Shown: in pieces, positions 24,939 to 34,618 of the stretch
Numbering within the stretch: the first letter of the stretch is position 1
Layout of the letters: every line of letters starts with the position of its first letter
From: Granulicella sp. S190
GTDB lineage: Bacteria; Acidobacteriota; Terriglobia; Terriglobales; Acidobacteriaceae
Reading direction: 5' to 3'
Assembly: GCF_009766095.1 (NCBI RefSeq)
Contig: NZ_LMUD01000009.1
Span: 62,001 to 126,000, forward strand
Length of the DNA: 64,000 nucleotides
Notes under the pieces: model-generated
What the model was told of the DNA's origin: nothing
Seen by the model: the letters and a program-made list of their open reading frames with translations, nothing else
The model's database searches: none
Made by a program: the position numbers and the translations under genes

Positions 24939-25123
24939 GAATATCTCTTCTCCCCTGGATATCTGGATATCAGGTGCGGTCTGTAGATAGGGGCGGCTGA
25001 AACCGCCTTCTGTCAGCCCGGTCCGCGAACGGGCTTGTGCAAATGGGATTATACGGCGGCTGGGTAAAAGCTGGCTTCGCGGTGCGGTTAGCGAACAGCA
25101 GCACTTTTGCCATTTTTCGCGTT

Positions 25124-25849
25124 TTATCCATGCGGGGCCAGCAGTTGATCCAGCGAGTCGCACCAGAGCATCTGCCGCTCGAAGATACGGCCGAAGTTTC
25201 TAGCTGTGGCGTTAAGGGCTGATTCCATCGTTGGCTGGCGGTCGGAGTCGGCTTCGAGCTCAAGACTGGTTACCTGGCGGTCGTTGATGCCGCAAGGGAT
25301 GATCCATTCGAAGTCGCGGAGATCTGTCGTCACATTGAGCGCAAAGCCGTGGGAGGTGATGCCCTGCGAGACATGAACGCCAATGGCCGCGATCTTTTTT
25401 TCGCGAATGGTTCCGCCTGCCATCGTCCATACGCCGGTCAGCTTGCAGATTCGCTGGGTCATCACGCCGAAGTCTCCGCAGGTGCGGATTAACGCCTCTT
25501 CGAGCAGGCGGACGTAGTCGACCGGGCCGAGGTGGGGACCTTTTTTGCCGGGCAGGTCGCCGCGCAGATCAACAATGGGGTATCCGACCAGCTGACCCGG
25601 GCCGTGGTAGGTGACATCGCCGCCACGGTTGACCTCATGCAGTTCGACGCCGCGCTGCGCGAGCTGGTCATCGCTGGCGAGGATGTTGGAACGATGGGCG
25701 TTACGGCCGAGGGTCAGGACAGGCGGGTGCTCCAGCAGGAGGAGGGTGTCCGCGATCAGATTCTGCTTTCGCGCTGCGATGACCTGCTGCTGGATGCCCA
25801 GAGCTTCGTGATACGGGATGCGGCCGAGATGGAGGAGATTGATATGCAT
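25124..25849 (-). CDS. lipB: Octanoyl-[acyl-carrier-protein]:protein transferase
   Basis: A 241-aa LipB, which moves octanoyl groups from ACP to lipoyl domains in the cytosol. Signature NRGGDVTYHGPGQLVGYPI is intact, as are the catalytic Lys region KKIAAIGVHVSQG and the Cys in WIIPCGIND. The ATG at 25849 fits the usual N-terminus. It lies between E2 and lpdA on the same strand, so the gene can serve lipoylation of the neighbouring E2. Confidence 0.92.
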   Translation of the reverse strand: MHINLLHLGRIPYHEALGIQQQVIAARKQNLIADTLLLLEHPPVLTLGRNAHRSNILASDDQLAQRGVELHEVNRGGDVTYHGPGQLVGYPIVDLRGDLPGKKGPHLGPVDYVRLLEEALIRTCGDFGVMTQRICKLTGVWTMAGGTIREKKIAAIGVHVSQGITSHGFALNVTTDLRDFEWIIPCGINDRQVTSLELEADSDRQPTMESALNATARNFGRIFERQMLWCDSLDQLLAPHG

Positions 25850-25918
25850 TGATTCTTAACGCGAGAAAGAGAACAGCCGAGCCTGGTAGCCCGGCTGCTG
25901 TCCTAACGCCATAAGCGA

Positions 25919-27337
25919 TTAGACGTTGACCGACAGGCCTTCGACGCTGGAGAAGCCATCGAGCAGGGATTCGGCGACGGTTGGATGTGCGTGGATGGTG
26001 AACATCATCTCTTCGATGGTGGCCTCGAGCTCCATCGCGGTAACGGCCTCTGCGATGATCTCGGTGGCGTAGGGTCCGATGATGTGGACGCCAAGGATCT
26101 CTCCATGTTTCGCGTCTGAGACAACCTTGACGAAGCCGTCATGCGCATCGAGGATCGTAGCCTTGGAGTTGCCGACAAAGGGGAACTTGCCGACCTTGAC
26201 CTGGAAGCCCTTCTCCTTTGCCTGCGCCTCGGTGAGGCCGACGCTGCCGATCTGGGGATCGCAGTAGGTGCAGCCAGGAACGCGGTTGCGAGTGACGGGT
26301 TTCGCGTACTTACTGGCGATTTTTGCCGCGACGACCATCCCCGCCATGCTGCCGGAGTGGGCCAGTTGCGGCAGGCCCGCGACGATATCCCCGATAGCGT
26401 AGATTCCAGGTTCGGTCGTCTCCATCCACTCGTTAGTGACGATGAAGCCGCGGTCGGGAGTGATCTTTACCTTGTCGAGGCCTAGATCATAAGTGCGTGG
26501 TGCGCGGCCAACAGCTACCAGAACTTTTTCTGCCTGCTTCGTCTCGCCAGTGCCGTCTGCCTTGGTGAAGTGAACCAGGACGCCATCCTTATTTTTTTCG
26601 AGCTTGTCGACCTTCGCCCCGAGGTGGACGTCGATTCCACGCTTCTTATAGAGCCGTAGAAGCTCCTTGCTGACGTCCTCGTCCTCGACGGGGACCATGC
26701 GCGGCAGAGCTTCGATGATGGTGACCTCTGCGCCGAAGCTCTTGAAGATAGAGGCAAACTCCACCCCGACTGCGCCTGAACCGACGACGACCAGCGATTT
26801 GGGAGCTTCGTCGATCTTCAGGATCTCGAAGTTAGTCATGATGGTCGTGTCCGGCGTGTAGCCAGGGAGCATACGCGCGTCTGAGCCGGTCGCCAACACT
26901 ACCTTTTTCGCCTTTACGGTTTCAACCTTGCCGTCGGCAGTCTTCACCTCAATGGTATGGACGCCGTCTTTTGCAGGTCCAGTCAGTCGGCCGTATCCCT
27001 TGATGGCATTGATCTTGTTCTTCTTCATCAGGAAGTCGAGACCCTTGACGTGGCGCGAGATGACGTCGTCTTTGCGTGCCAGGACGCCCTTCCAATTGAG
27101 CTTGGGGGTTACGCCGTCGATGCCGTAACGCTCGGCGTGCTTCAGGTGATCCCACAGTTCGGCGGAGAAGAGTATCGACTTGGTTGGAACGCATCCCCAA
27201 AGCAGGCAGGTTCCTCCGAGCCGGTCGTTCGCGTCAATCAGCGCGGACTTCAGTCCAAATTGCGAGGCGCGGATCGCGCACGTATATCCGGCGGGTCCGC
27301 CGCCAAGCACTACAACGTCAAAGATCGTATCTGCCAA
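25919..27337 (-). CDS. lpdA: Dihydrolipoyl dehydrogenase (E3)
   Basis: A 472-aa FAD-dependent disulfide oxidoreductase. The N-terminal FAD-binding VLGGGPAGYTCAIRA and the redox pair GGTCLLWGCVPTK (Cys44 and Cys49, with LLW where NVG is usual) are present, as are the NAD-binding VVGSGAVGVEFAS and the C-terminal catalytic HAHPTVAES. It reoxidises dihydrolipoyl groups of the 2-oxo-acid complexes. A separate divergent gene starts 142 bp away. Confidence 0.93.
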   Translation of the reverse strand: MADTIFDVVVLGGGPAGYTCAIRASQFGLKSALIDANDRLGGTCLLWGCVPTKSILFSAELWDHLKHAERYGIDGVTPKLNWKGVLARKDDVISRHVKGLDFLMKKNKINAIKGYGRLTGPAKDGVHTIEVKTADGKVETVKAKKVVLATGSDARMLPGYTPDTTIMTNFEILKIDEAPKSLVVVGSGAVGVEFASIFKSFGAEVTIIEALPRMVPVEDEDVSKELLRLYKKRGIDVHLGAKVDKLEKNKDGVLVHFTKADGTGETKQAEKVLVAVGRAPRTYDLGLDKVKITPDRGFIVTNEWMETTEPGIYAIGDIVAGLPQLAHSGSMAGMVVAAKIASKYAKPVTRNRVPGCTYCDPQIGSVGLTEAQAKEKGFQVKVGKFPFVGNSKATILDAHDGFVKVVSDAKHGEILGVHIIGPYATEIIAEAVTAMELEATIEEMMFTIHAHPTVAESLLDGFSSVEGLSVNV

Positions 27338-27478
27338 GGGAACACTCCATGTAGGTAAACCAACTTCACTATCTTATTCGATTCTTTGGGTACTTATTAG
27401 ATTCGGCGCTGCAGGAAACGACGATTAGCCTTGACATCTGCGTCATAATAAAAGCTGTGGAATTTGTGTGGAGAACTA

Positions 27479-27676
27479 ATGGTTAGTAATGTAGCCCGAT
27501 TAACGAACGCGCTGCGCAACAGCGTCTTTGACTCTGAAGACCAGGCAGGCTCATCCTCTGAATCTGCACTGACCGAAAAGATTGCCGCAGTTCGCCGAGA
27601 CCTTGCCGAAAACGGGGTTGCCCTGTTCACCGATGATCGCGGCCAGCGTTTCCGCATCGTCCGCAAGCCTGCCTAG
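27479..27676 (+). CDS. Small protein of unknown function
   Basis: A 65-aa protein (MVSNVARLTNALRNSVFDSE ... LFTDDRGQRFRIVRKPA). The ATG at 27479 is preceded by TGTGGAGAACTA. It is divergent from lpdA and 3 bp upstream of the membrane protein gene, so the two are likely co-transcribed. A TTGACA occurs at 27431, but no -10 at a proper distance was found. No family recognised. Confidence 0.5.
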   Translation: MVSNVARLTNALRNSVFDSEDQAGSSSESALTEKIAAVRRDLAENGVALFTDDRGQRFRIVRKPA

Positions 27677-27679
27677 ACC

Positions 27680-28600
27680 ATGAGTGCGCTGGTCGCGGGC
27701 TTTCTGCTGATCGGCTATCTGCTTGCCCCGGGCGTCATCTACCGGCTCTTCTTTTCGGCCTACATCCCTGCAAGAAGATACCAGCGGACGCGTACCGAAG
27801 AGGTTGTCTTCTCGCTGCTCGTCACGATACTTCCCTTTCTTTTTTCCTGGATCCTTCTGATTCATACGCCGTTAGGCCAGCTTCCGGCTTTTGGGATTGG
27901 CCCTTCTAAAGCCGAGGCGTATCGCGCCGTCTTTCGTTCGTTACTGCCTGGTCCGGACGTCACCGGCTCAAACCCTTTTGCCGTTCGCGCTCATCTCTCC
28001 GAAGCCTACCTGCGTGCTTTTCTGGAGCAGGGGCGCTTCATCTCCCTGTTGTGGCTCTTCTGCGGAGCCGAAGGGTGGCTGTCCGGATTTATCGTCTCGA
28101 AGTATGGTGACTACCGGGTGGACCAGCGCATGCATCGCCTGTTGAAGCGGTTCTGCGACGACTTTCTCCTGACTTACGTTTCGGAGTGGGAGCTACTCTT
28201 TACCACCCGCTCCCTCCCGCGCAGCCAAAGAGACTTCGACGTTGAGATTGACGCTCTTGCGGCCGACATTCTCTATCGCGGCAAACTTGTCGACTGGTTT
28301 CTCGACCAGGACGGTAAACTCGAAGGCATCTTCCTGGAGCGAGCAGCGCGCTATCAACAGAAGGAACTGGAGCGCGATCGCGAACATGGCACACAGAAGC
28401 CTCGCGACAGCTATTGGCGGACTATTCCGGGCGCAAAGCTTTATCTGGTCGCGAGCACCATCGCAAACTACAACATCCGCTATGTGCCGCCCTCGCAACC
28501 CGAGATGACACTGGCGGATCTTCGCGCTCGCCTGGGCGACGACGCTATCGTCACACCGCTACCGCAGGATAGTTTTGAAGATCCGCTGAACTCTCCGTGA
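27680..28600 (+). CDS. Membrane protein of unknown function
   Basis: A 306-aa protein with an N-terminal membrane helix (ALVAGFLLIGYLLAPGVIYR), a second one (FSLLVTILPFLFSWILL) and probably a third near residue 120 (LLWLFCGAEGWLSGFIV). The C-terminal half is soluble, with DSYWRTIPGAKLYLVAS. The layout resembles DUF6338-like membrane proteins, but this is a guess. It follows the 65-aa gene with a 3-bp gap and is convergent with hemB. Confidence 0.55.
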   Translation: MSALVAGFLLIGYLLAPGVIYRLFFSAYIPARRYQRTRTEEVVFSLLVTILPFLFSWILLIHTPLGQLPAFGIGPSKAEAYRAVFRSLLPGPDVTGSNPFAVRAHLSEAYLRAFLEQGRFISLLWLFCGAEGWLSGFIVSKYGDYRVDQRMHRLLKRFCDDFLLTYVSEWELLFTTRSLPRSQRDFDVEIDALAADILYRGKLVDWFLDQDGKLEGIFLERAARYQQKELERDREHGTQKPRDSYWRTIPGAKLYLVASTIANYNIRYVPPSQPEMTLADLRARLGDDAIVTPLPQDSFEDPLNSP

Positions 28601-28635
28601 CCCGGTTTTTCTGACCCGGTAAAGCTGAGTAATCT

Positions 28636-29625
28636 CTAGCCCAGTACCTTCGCTGCATCCTTCGCAAAGTAGGTGACGATGAAGTCCGCGCCCGCCCGCC
28701 GGATCGACAGCAACGATTCCATCATGGCCCGCTCCGGCTCCAGCCATCCGCGCTGAAACGCAGCGTGCAGCATGGAGTACTCGCCTGAAACCTGATAGGC
28801 GCCCATGGGCACATCGTACCGCTCCCGCGCCGTGCGAATGACATCGAGGTAAGGCATGGCAGGCTTCATCAACAGCATGTCCGCACCTTCGGCGATATCC
28901 TGGTCGATCTCGCGCATCGCCTCGCGCAGGTTCGCGCCATCCATCTGGTAGCTGCGACGGTCTCCGAACTGTGGTGCAGAGTCTGCTGCCTCGCGAAATG
29001 GCCCGTAGAACGCCGAGGCAAACTTCGACGCATAGCTCATCACTGGAGTTTGCTCGTGGCCGCTCGCGTCAAGAGCTATGCGAATCGCCTCCACACGCCC
29101 GTCCATCATGTCGGAAGGGGCAACGACATCGGCGCCTGCTTTGGCCAGCGATGCCGCCGTCTTCGCGATCAGCGCGACGCTGGAATCGTTCTGAATCTCA
29201 TAATGATCGCCGTCGCGCGAGACGACTCCGCAGTGCCCGTGCGAGGTGTACTCGCAGAGGCAGACATCTGCGATCGTCACCAGCGAGTCGAGCGCTCGAT
29301 TCTTCTTGATCGCTTGCAGCGCTTGCTGGACGATGCCGTCATCCGCCCATGCCCCGCTCGCCTTTTCATCTTTTTTTGATGGCAGGCCGAAGAGCAGCAA
29401 CCCACCCAATCCAAGCGCAGCACACGCCTCGGCTTCTTTCAACGCCTCATCGATCGAGAGGTTGAAGACACCGGGCATGGAGCTGATCTCTTTGCGTACT
29501 CCTTCGCCGGGACAGACGAACAAAGGATAGATCAGAGCGCCGGGGTGCAGATGCGTTTCGCGGACCAGGGACCGCATCGCACTGGTTCGCCGCAGACGAC
29601 GCAAACGCGTGACAGGAAAGTTCAT
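28636..29625 (-). CDS. hemB: Delta-aminolevulinic acid dehydratase (porphobilinogen synthase)
   Basis: A 329-aa HemB that condenses two 5-aminolevulinate molecules in haem synthesis. Visible signatures: the Cys-containing metal site [14 protein letters not shown], a Schiff-base Lys in [17 protein letters not shown], and the second Lys in [11 protein letters not shown]. The Cys-rich site suggests a zinc-dependent type. The ATG lies 6 nt after TAAACT, consistent with a leaderless transcript. Confidence 0.94.
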   Translation of the reverse strand: MNFPVTRLRRLRRTSAMRSLVRETHLHPGALIYPLFVCPGEGVRKEISSMPGVFNLSIDEALKEAEACAALGLGGLLLFGLPSKKDEKASGAWADDGIVQQALQAIKKNRALDSLVTIADVCLCEYTSHGHCGVVSRDGDHYEIQNDSSVALIAKTAASLAKAGADVVAPSDMMDGRVEAIRIALDASGHEQTPVMSYASKFASAFYGPFREAADSAPQFGDRRSYQMDGANLREAMREIDQDIAEGADMLLMKPAMPYLDVIRTARERYDVPMGAYQVSGEYSMLHAAFQRGWLEPERAMMESLLSIRRAGADFIVTYFAKDAAKVLG

Positions 29626-29631
29626 GCTTCC

Positions 29632-29637
29632 AGTTTA
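29632..29637 (-). promoter_or_regulatory. -10 hexamer of a probable leaderless hemB promoter
   Basis: On the minus strand TAAACT ends 6 nt before the hemB ATG. The intervening GGAAGC is too close to the start to act as a normal Shine-Dalgarno. Confidence 0.4.
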
Positions 29638-29648
29638 CGTCCAGCCTC

Positions 29649-30191
29649 TTAGGTACGATCCGCGACCGTGTCATACTCCAGTCCCGAAGCGCCTGGAGCC
29701 AGAACCCACAGCGTGTAGATTCCCAGCGCGGTACCAAAGAGCGGCTTCAGCAGGGTAAGGATGCCGACGACGATAGCAAACATTCTGCCCCAGGGACGGC
29801 GCGTCAGCAGACTGTAGCCGACAGTCACCGCCAGCGCTGCCATCACCACCGTATAGACCGCAATCACGGGGAACAATGCGCCCATCCACGAGTGATCGAG
29901 ACCGCCGTGGTAGTGGCTGTCGAAGGGCCAGTCGAATCCCCCTAGGTTGCGGAATGCGAACGCACGCAGAAAGAACATTCCAATCAGTCCGCCGATCACG
30001 CGGTATGCGCCAAAGACACACCAGAGTACCCCCAGTGTCTGCAGGTTCCGCTGGACTCGTGGCGCGGCCATGGCTATTGGCGGGTTGGGATACGCTGCAT
30101 ATATCGGTTGAGCGGCGGCTACCTGAGCCCCGCATCTTGAACAAAAATGAACGCCCTCGCCGACGGGAGTTCCACATGCCTGACAGACCAT
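29649..30191 (-). CDS. Zinc-ribbon membrane protein
   Basis: A 180-aa protein starting MVCQACGTPVGEGVHFCSRCG, a two-knuckle zinc ribbon of the type often fused to membrane domains. Membrane helices follow at about 45-70 (LGVLWCVFGAYRVIGGLIGM), 105-130 (ALFPVIAVYTVVMAALAV) and 140-165. The ATG at 30191 is supported by GGAGGTG 6 nt upstream. It is divergent from mutS2. Function unknown. Confidence 0.65.
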   Translation of the reverse strand: MVCQACGTPVGEGVHFCSRCGAQVAAAQPIYAAYPNPPIAMAAPRVQRNLQTLGVLWCVFGAYRVIGGLIGMFFLRAFAFRNLGGFDWPFDSHYHGGLDHSWMGALFPVIAVYTVVMAALAVTVGYSLLTRRPWGRMFAIVVGILTLLKPLFGTALGIYTLWVLAPGASGLEYDTVADRT

Positions 30192-30272
30192 CTCACACCT
30201 CCAACCATTCAAGGCGCCGGCCCTGCGCTCTCGTTGCTACGCATAGGGGCGGTCGGCAGTTCCCTGCGAGGG

Positions 30273-30278
30273 TACGAT
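30273..30278 (+). promoter_or_regulatory. -10-like hexamer before mutS2
   Basis: TACGAT ends 7 nt before the mutS2 GTG. The AAGGGAA between them touches the start codon too closely for normal ribosome-binding-site spacing, so leaderless initiation is possible. Confidence 0.35.
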
Positions 30279-30285
30279 AAGGGAA

Positions 30286-32769
30286 GTGAATTTACCATCG
30301 CTATTACCGATCATCCCGTCTCCCCTTCGCGAAGCCAGCTCTGCGGTTCTGGAGTGGCCGCGTCTTCGCGAAAATATCGCCGGCCGCACCTTCTCCCCCC
30401 TCGGCCGCGCCTGGGTGCTCGCGCTGGAACCTTGCGCCGACCTCGCCTGGATCGACCAGCAACAGCAGCGTACCGCAGAGCTGCGTGCCATGCTCTCCCG
30501 CGGGGGCAGCTTCGAGTTCCGTGGACTCTTTGACCCGACGGCGCTGCTCGATAAGGCTCGCATCGATGGCGCTGCGCTTGAGTCGACTGAGATTCGCGAC
30601 CTTCTCGTTGTCGTGGAGCGCGTCGCCGCTTGGCGCAACCTCATCGATCCTTCGCCCAGCGGTACGCGCTACGACTGGCCCAGTATCGCGGCCCTGTCTG
30701 CGCCTTTGCTTGACTATGACCTGGCCCCGCTGCTGCGTCTTCTGCGCGGCAAGATAGAAGCAGACGGCAGCCTCAATGACGATGCCTCGCCAGAGCTTCG
30801 CCGTATCCGCCGCGCGATGGAGCGCCAACATCGCGCCATTGAAGCAAGCCTTCGCAGGTCCTTGCAGAGCCTCAGTGAAGGCGGCAGCACGCAGGAAGAT
30901 CTCATTACGATTCGTGGCGACCGCTTTGTCATCCCCGTAAAATCCGAGTTCAAGCGCAAGGTTCCCGGCGTCATCCACGGATCTTCTTCGTCCGGTCAAA
31001 CCGTGTTCGTCGAGCCGCTTGAGACGATCGAACAGAATAACGAACTCGTTCGGCTGCTTGAGGAAGAGCAGTCAGAGATTCATCGCATCCTGGTTGCGAT
31101 GACGCGGGCGCTGGGGCAAAACGCGGCCGCCATTCATCTTGGCTCGTGCATTCTCGCCGAGGTGGAGTCTCACTACGCCCGTGCTCGCTTCGCCGAGACT
31201 CTGAACTGCTCGCGTCCCCTCTTTACGCAAGAGCTCTCGCTCACCGCCGCTCGCCATCCCCTTCTTGAGCTTCGCATGCGCGCCGCAGCCATTGCAGAAG
31301 AGACTGCACCGGCCACCCCCATTCCTCTTACCATCGTTCTGCCTACGGACGCGAAACAACTCATCATCAGCGGTCCGAACACAGGCGGTAAGACAGTCTC
31401 CCTGAAGACTCTTGGCCTGCTCTCGCTGATGGCTCAGGCAGGCATCCCCGTTCCTGCCGAAGAAGCCAAGCTTCCTCTCTTTCAGAATATCTATGCTGAT
31501 ATTGGCGATGCTCAATCCATCGAGCGCAACCTTTCAAGCTTTTCTTCCCACGTCATTAATCTTGATCGCATCTCCCGCGAGGCGGGCTCTGATTCGCTGG
31601 TCTTGCTGGACGAATTAGGGTCTGCCACAGATCCCGAAGAGGGAGCCGCTCTTGCAGTTGCGATCGCGACCCACTTCCTCAAACTCAACACCTGGTGCTG
31701 CATCACGACCCACCTCACCTCGCTGAAGGTCTATGCCGCCAACCATGGCGGTGTTCTCAACGCTGCTGTCGGCTTCGATCAAGAGACTCTTACTCCCACC
31801 TACGAGCTGCGTCTCGGCGTTCCTGGAGCCTCTGCGGGCCTCAACATCGCAGCACGGTTGGGTCTTGCTCCCGATATCATCGCAGCCGCGCGCGCCCAGA
31901 TGACCACGCAGACGGCAGACATCGGCGCCTTCCTCGACCAGCTTCACGATCAGCTGACAGCAGCCGCGATTGACCGCGAGACGATGCAACAACGAGAGCG
32001 CGAGCTCTCCCGTGAGAAGGCTCGTGTCGAAGTCGAAGGCCGCGTGGAACAAAAGGCACGCACCAAAGAACTGGAGACGAAGCTCAATTCACTGCTTGAG
32101 GACTTCGCCTACCAGCTTCGCGAGACGGTCAAAGCGATCGACGACAAAACACTTGCTCAAAAGATCGCTCGCGACTCCGACAGGCGCATGGCAACTCTGC
32201 GCCGCGAGTTCTCCGAGCAGTTCAATTCCGCTGTCGTCGCTCATACCTCGAGAGCTGACAAAAACGACCCCGCGGCTCAGCCGCATATTCCCAAAGGCAT
32301 CAAGGTCGGAGACCTGGTCAAGCTGAAGTCTCTGGGACGCCAGGCCAGGGTCGACCGCATCATCGACGCGAAGACCTTTGAAGTCTCGATGGGGCCGATG
32401 AAGATGCGTGCCGCTATCGACGACATCGCAGAAGTTGAATCAGTCAAAGTCGTGACGCCGCTCGAGGCCGCGCGCAAGCGCGGTGGGATCACCGTCGCAA
32501 CGGCTAACAACGACACCGATTACATGACCTCTGAGATCAACGTGATAGGCCGCACAGCCGACGAAGCCCAGACCGAGGTCGAACGCTTCCTAGATCGGGC
32601 TTTTCTAGCTGGCCTGCCCCGCATCCGCATCGTGCACGGTACTGGTATGGGTGTTCTTCGCAGGACTCTGCGCGAATATCTTCGCAGCCATCCTCATGTC
32701 ACCACCGTCACCGAGCCACCGCAAAACCAGGGCGGTCAAGGTGCCACTGAGGTCGAACTTCGCCAATAA
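30286..32769 (+). CDS. mutS2: Endonuclease MutS2
   Basis: An 827-aa MutS2. The MutS-like ATPase has GPNTGGKTVSLKTLG (Walker A, about residue 363), the SSFSSHVINLDRI switch and LLDELGSATDPEEGAA (Walker B). A long coiled-coil follows (about 550-640), then a KOW-like part (GIKVGDLVKLKSLGRQARVD) and a C-terminal Smr nuclease domain (RIRIVHGTGMGVLRRTLREY). MutS2 acts on recombination intermediates or collided ribosomes, not mismatch repair. Start is GTG at 30286. Confidence 0.93.
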   Translation: MNLPSLLPIIPSPLREASSAVLEWPRLRENIAGRTFSPLGRAWVLALEPCADLAWIDQQQQRTAELRAMLSRGGSFEFRGLFDPTALLDKARIDGAALESTEIRDLLVVVERVAAWRNLIDPSPSGTRYDWPSIAALSAPLLDYDLAPLLRLLRGKIEADGSLNDDASPELRRIRRAMERQHRAIEASLRRSLQSLSEGGSTQEDLITIRGDRFVIPVKSEFKRKVPGVIHGSSSSGQTVFVEPLETIEQNNELVRLLEEEQSEIHRILVAMTRALGQNAAAIHLGSCILAEVESHYARARFAETLNCSRPLFTQELSLTAARHPLLELRMRAAAIAEETAPATPIPLTIVLPTDAKQLIISGPNTGGKTVSLKTLGLLSLMAQAGIPVPAEEAKLPLFQNIYADIGDAQSIERNLSSFSSHVINLDRISREAGSDSLVLLDELGSATDPEEGAALAVAIATHFLKLNTWCCITTHLTSLKVYAANHGGVLNAAVGFDQETLTPTYELRLGVPGASAGLNIAARLGLAPDIIAAARAQMTTQTADIGAFLDQLHDQLTAAAIDRETMQQRERELSREKARVEVEGRVEQKARTKELETKLNSLLEDFAYQLRETVKAIDDKTLAQKIARDSDRRMATLRREFSEQFNSAVVAHTSRADKNDPAAQPHIPKGIKVGDLVKLKSLGRQARVDRIIDAKTFEVSMGPMKMRAAIDDIAEVESVKVVTPLEAARKRGGITVATANNDTDYMTSEINVIGRTADEAQTEVERFLDRAFLAGLPRIRIVHGTGMGVLRRTLREYLRSHPHVTTVTEPPQNQGGQGATEVELRQ

Positions 32770-32871
32770 CGTGCAGCAATGACGTTCTAATGCTTCGTCG
32801 AGAGCATAGTCCGCGCCGCCGAAGCGCCATCGTAGCGGCCCGATTCGACATCGCCAAGCCCCATAACTATG

Positions 32872-33312
32872 TCACACCGTGCGGTAGCCCCGTTCCTGTA
32901 GCACCCAGCTATTGCCATCCGGATCGGAGAAGCTGGCGAAACTGGCATAGTTTCCGCGCGCAGGGTCAAGCCCAGGTGCGAATCCTCCGTCCCAGGCTCC
33001 AACGGGAGTCTTGTGCCGGATCTCACCGATCTCAACCCCGCGTTCGAGCAGAAGGCTCTGTGTAGCCTCCAGGTCCGCGACGACGAGATAGATATTGCGA
33101 ACGGAACCAGCCGGCGCATCGGTGAGTCCTTTACCGATCTGGATCGAGCAGTTAGAGCCGGGTGGAGTGAGCTGCACGACGCGGAACGCCCCACTAGGCG
33201 AGTAGTCGACGTCAAGCGTAAAACCGACCTGATCGACATAGAATCGCAGGGCGCGGTCGACATCGCTCACCGGCAGAGTGATCACTTCGACAGAAAGCGT
33301 TGGTGTTTTCAC
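32872..33312 (-). CDS. VOC (glyoxalase/dioxygenase) superfamily protein
   Basis: A 146-aa single-domain VOC protein: LSVEVITLPVSDVDRALRFY at the start, GFTLDVDYSPSG, and FSDPDGNSWVLQERGY at the end, with the Glu as a likely metal ligand. I chose GTG at 33312 because GGAG lies 8 nt upstream and the domain starts at once; an in-frame ATG at 33357 would add 15 unlike residues. Substrate unknown; many such proteins confer tolerance to small toxic molecules. Confidence 0.75.
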   Translation of the reverse strand: MKTPTLSVEVITLPVSDVDRALRFYVDQVGFTLDVDYSPSGAFRVVQLTPPGSNCSIQIGKGLTDAPAGSVRNIYLVVADLEATQSLLLERGVEIGEIRHKTPVGAWDGGFAPGLDPARGNYASFASFSDPDGNSWVLQERGYRTV

Positions 33313-33516
33313 GGTTTGGACTCCATGCAGATTCCTGTGAGGGATCGATTCCAACATCTCAGAGATCGATGACCATCATGTTTTAGAGATCAATGACAAG
33401 GTCGCGTGTCGGCTGCGAACAAGATTGTCATCGGCGGGCATCGCGAGTGGCTCCGGTCCGTAGGCGAAGCCCCGAAACCATCTCTAGCGTTCAAAAATTC
33501 CTAGTGTTGCATTTTG

Positions 33517-34380
33517 TTATCGGCGTGCACTCGCCTCCGCGACGGTGAGTTCCCGATCGGGACCATGCGGAATGACTGTCTGGCCTGGTTCAAGCTGCAG
33601 CTGAGTTCCGTCGAGCAGTACCGAAACGATGTCGGGCTCGAAGGACACCATGCCGGAGATGCGGCCGACCTCGGTAAAAGCTTCGGGATAGGACCATGCG
33701 CCGAGCCGTGCATCGCCGATGTCGTAGTAGCTGCACAGCCCTTTGTAGGGGCAGAACGTCTGATGTTCCACGAAGGTCAGCGTGGATTCATCGATGTCGG
33801 CACGCGGAACATACCAGCGTGGCGCAAATCCCGACTCGTACAGAACGAGCGGCTGTTTGGTATCGGCGACGACGCGGTCGTGATGGCGAACTACAAGATT
33901 GCGTGATGTTTGCCGGATGTCGATGCGGTGGTAGCTGTCGGCGGCGTGGCCCAGGATCCGTTCGTCCTCTTCATAGAAGGCGTCCATGGCCGGCCAGGCA
34001 AACGCGACCCTTCCCTTCAAATCGCTCGCGTAGGCGGGCAGGTCCGCGTGTTGCCACGCGGCACGCGGCGTGCTTTTCTCCCCACCGCGCACGGTGTACC
34101 AGGACGTAAGACCAAGATCCGGATGTCGGGTGGTATGGTCGGCCAGTTGAAGTACACCGGGAGTGACGTCAGCCTCTGGAAAGTAGGCCACCGGGTAGCG
34201 ATCCGGCTCGAAAAGGAGCAGGACGCGCTCACTATCGGCGATCCAGCTTCCGCCGAAATGCACACGCATACGCCGACGCAGCGGTTCGACATACAAAAGC
34301 CTGTCAGGCAGCGTCTCGGGAACGAGAAACCGACCGATTGATTTAGGCGAGAGTGGACCTTGTTGCCAGGACAGTCCCAT
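33517..34380 (-). CDS. Double DUF427 domain protein
   Basis: A 287-aa protein with two tandem DUF427 domains. The first spans about 30-120 (MRVHFGGSWIADSERVLLLF, ending TSWYTVRGG) and the second about 150-250 (NLVVRHHDRVVADTKQPLVL, ending CPYKGLCSYYDI). DUF427 proteins are small beta-rich domains of unproven function. The ATG at 34380 has no strong ribosome-binding site. It borders the decayed region. Confidence 0.75.
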   Translation of the reverse strand: MGLSWQQGPLSPKSIGRFLVPETLPDRLLYVEPLRRRMRVHFGGSWIADSERVLLLFEPDRYPVAYFPEADVTPGVLQLADHTTRHPDLGLTSWYTVRGGEKSTPRAAWQHADLPAYASDLKGRVAFAWPAMDAFYEEDERILGHAADSYHRIDIRQTSRNLVVRHHDRVVADTKQPLVLYESGFAPRWYVPRADIDESTLTFVEHQTFCPYKGLCSYYDIGDARLGAWSYPEAFTEVGRISGMVSFEPDIVSVLLDGTQLQLEPGQTVIPHGPDRELTVAEASARR

Positions 34381-34618
34381 TGCTACCCTCCAATGAATTC
34401 ACCAGCTGTGAGTATAAGGGATCAGCCACTCGCCAACCGCTGCCGGGACTTGTGTGCCATCTTCCTCACAAGTCCAGAAGGCGCACTTGACCAAGAATCC
34501 TCTCGTGTAAGGACTGTTGAATTTTTGATCTATGATTTTTGGAGAAGAGAGTTACTGTTATATCGGGAACTGCCGCATAACAGTTGGCGTATTGCTTTCT
34601 AGAGTATTTGGAGAGGTG

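Noticed and set aside
27431-27449. Promoter from TTGACA and nearby CATAAT
   Set aside because: Only 7 bp separate the two hexamers, and no other -10 lies at 16-18 bp.
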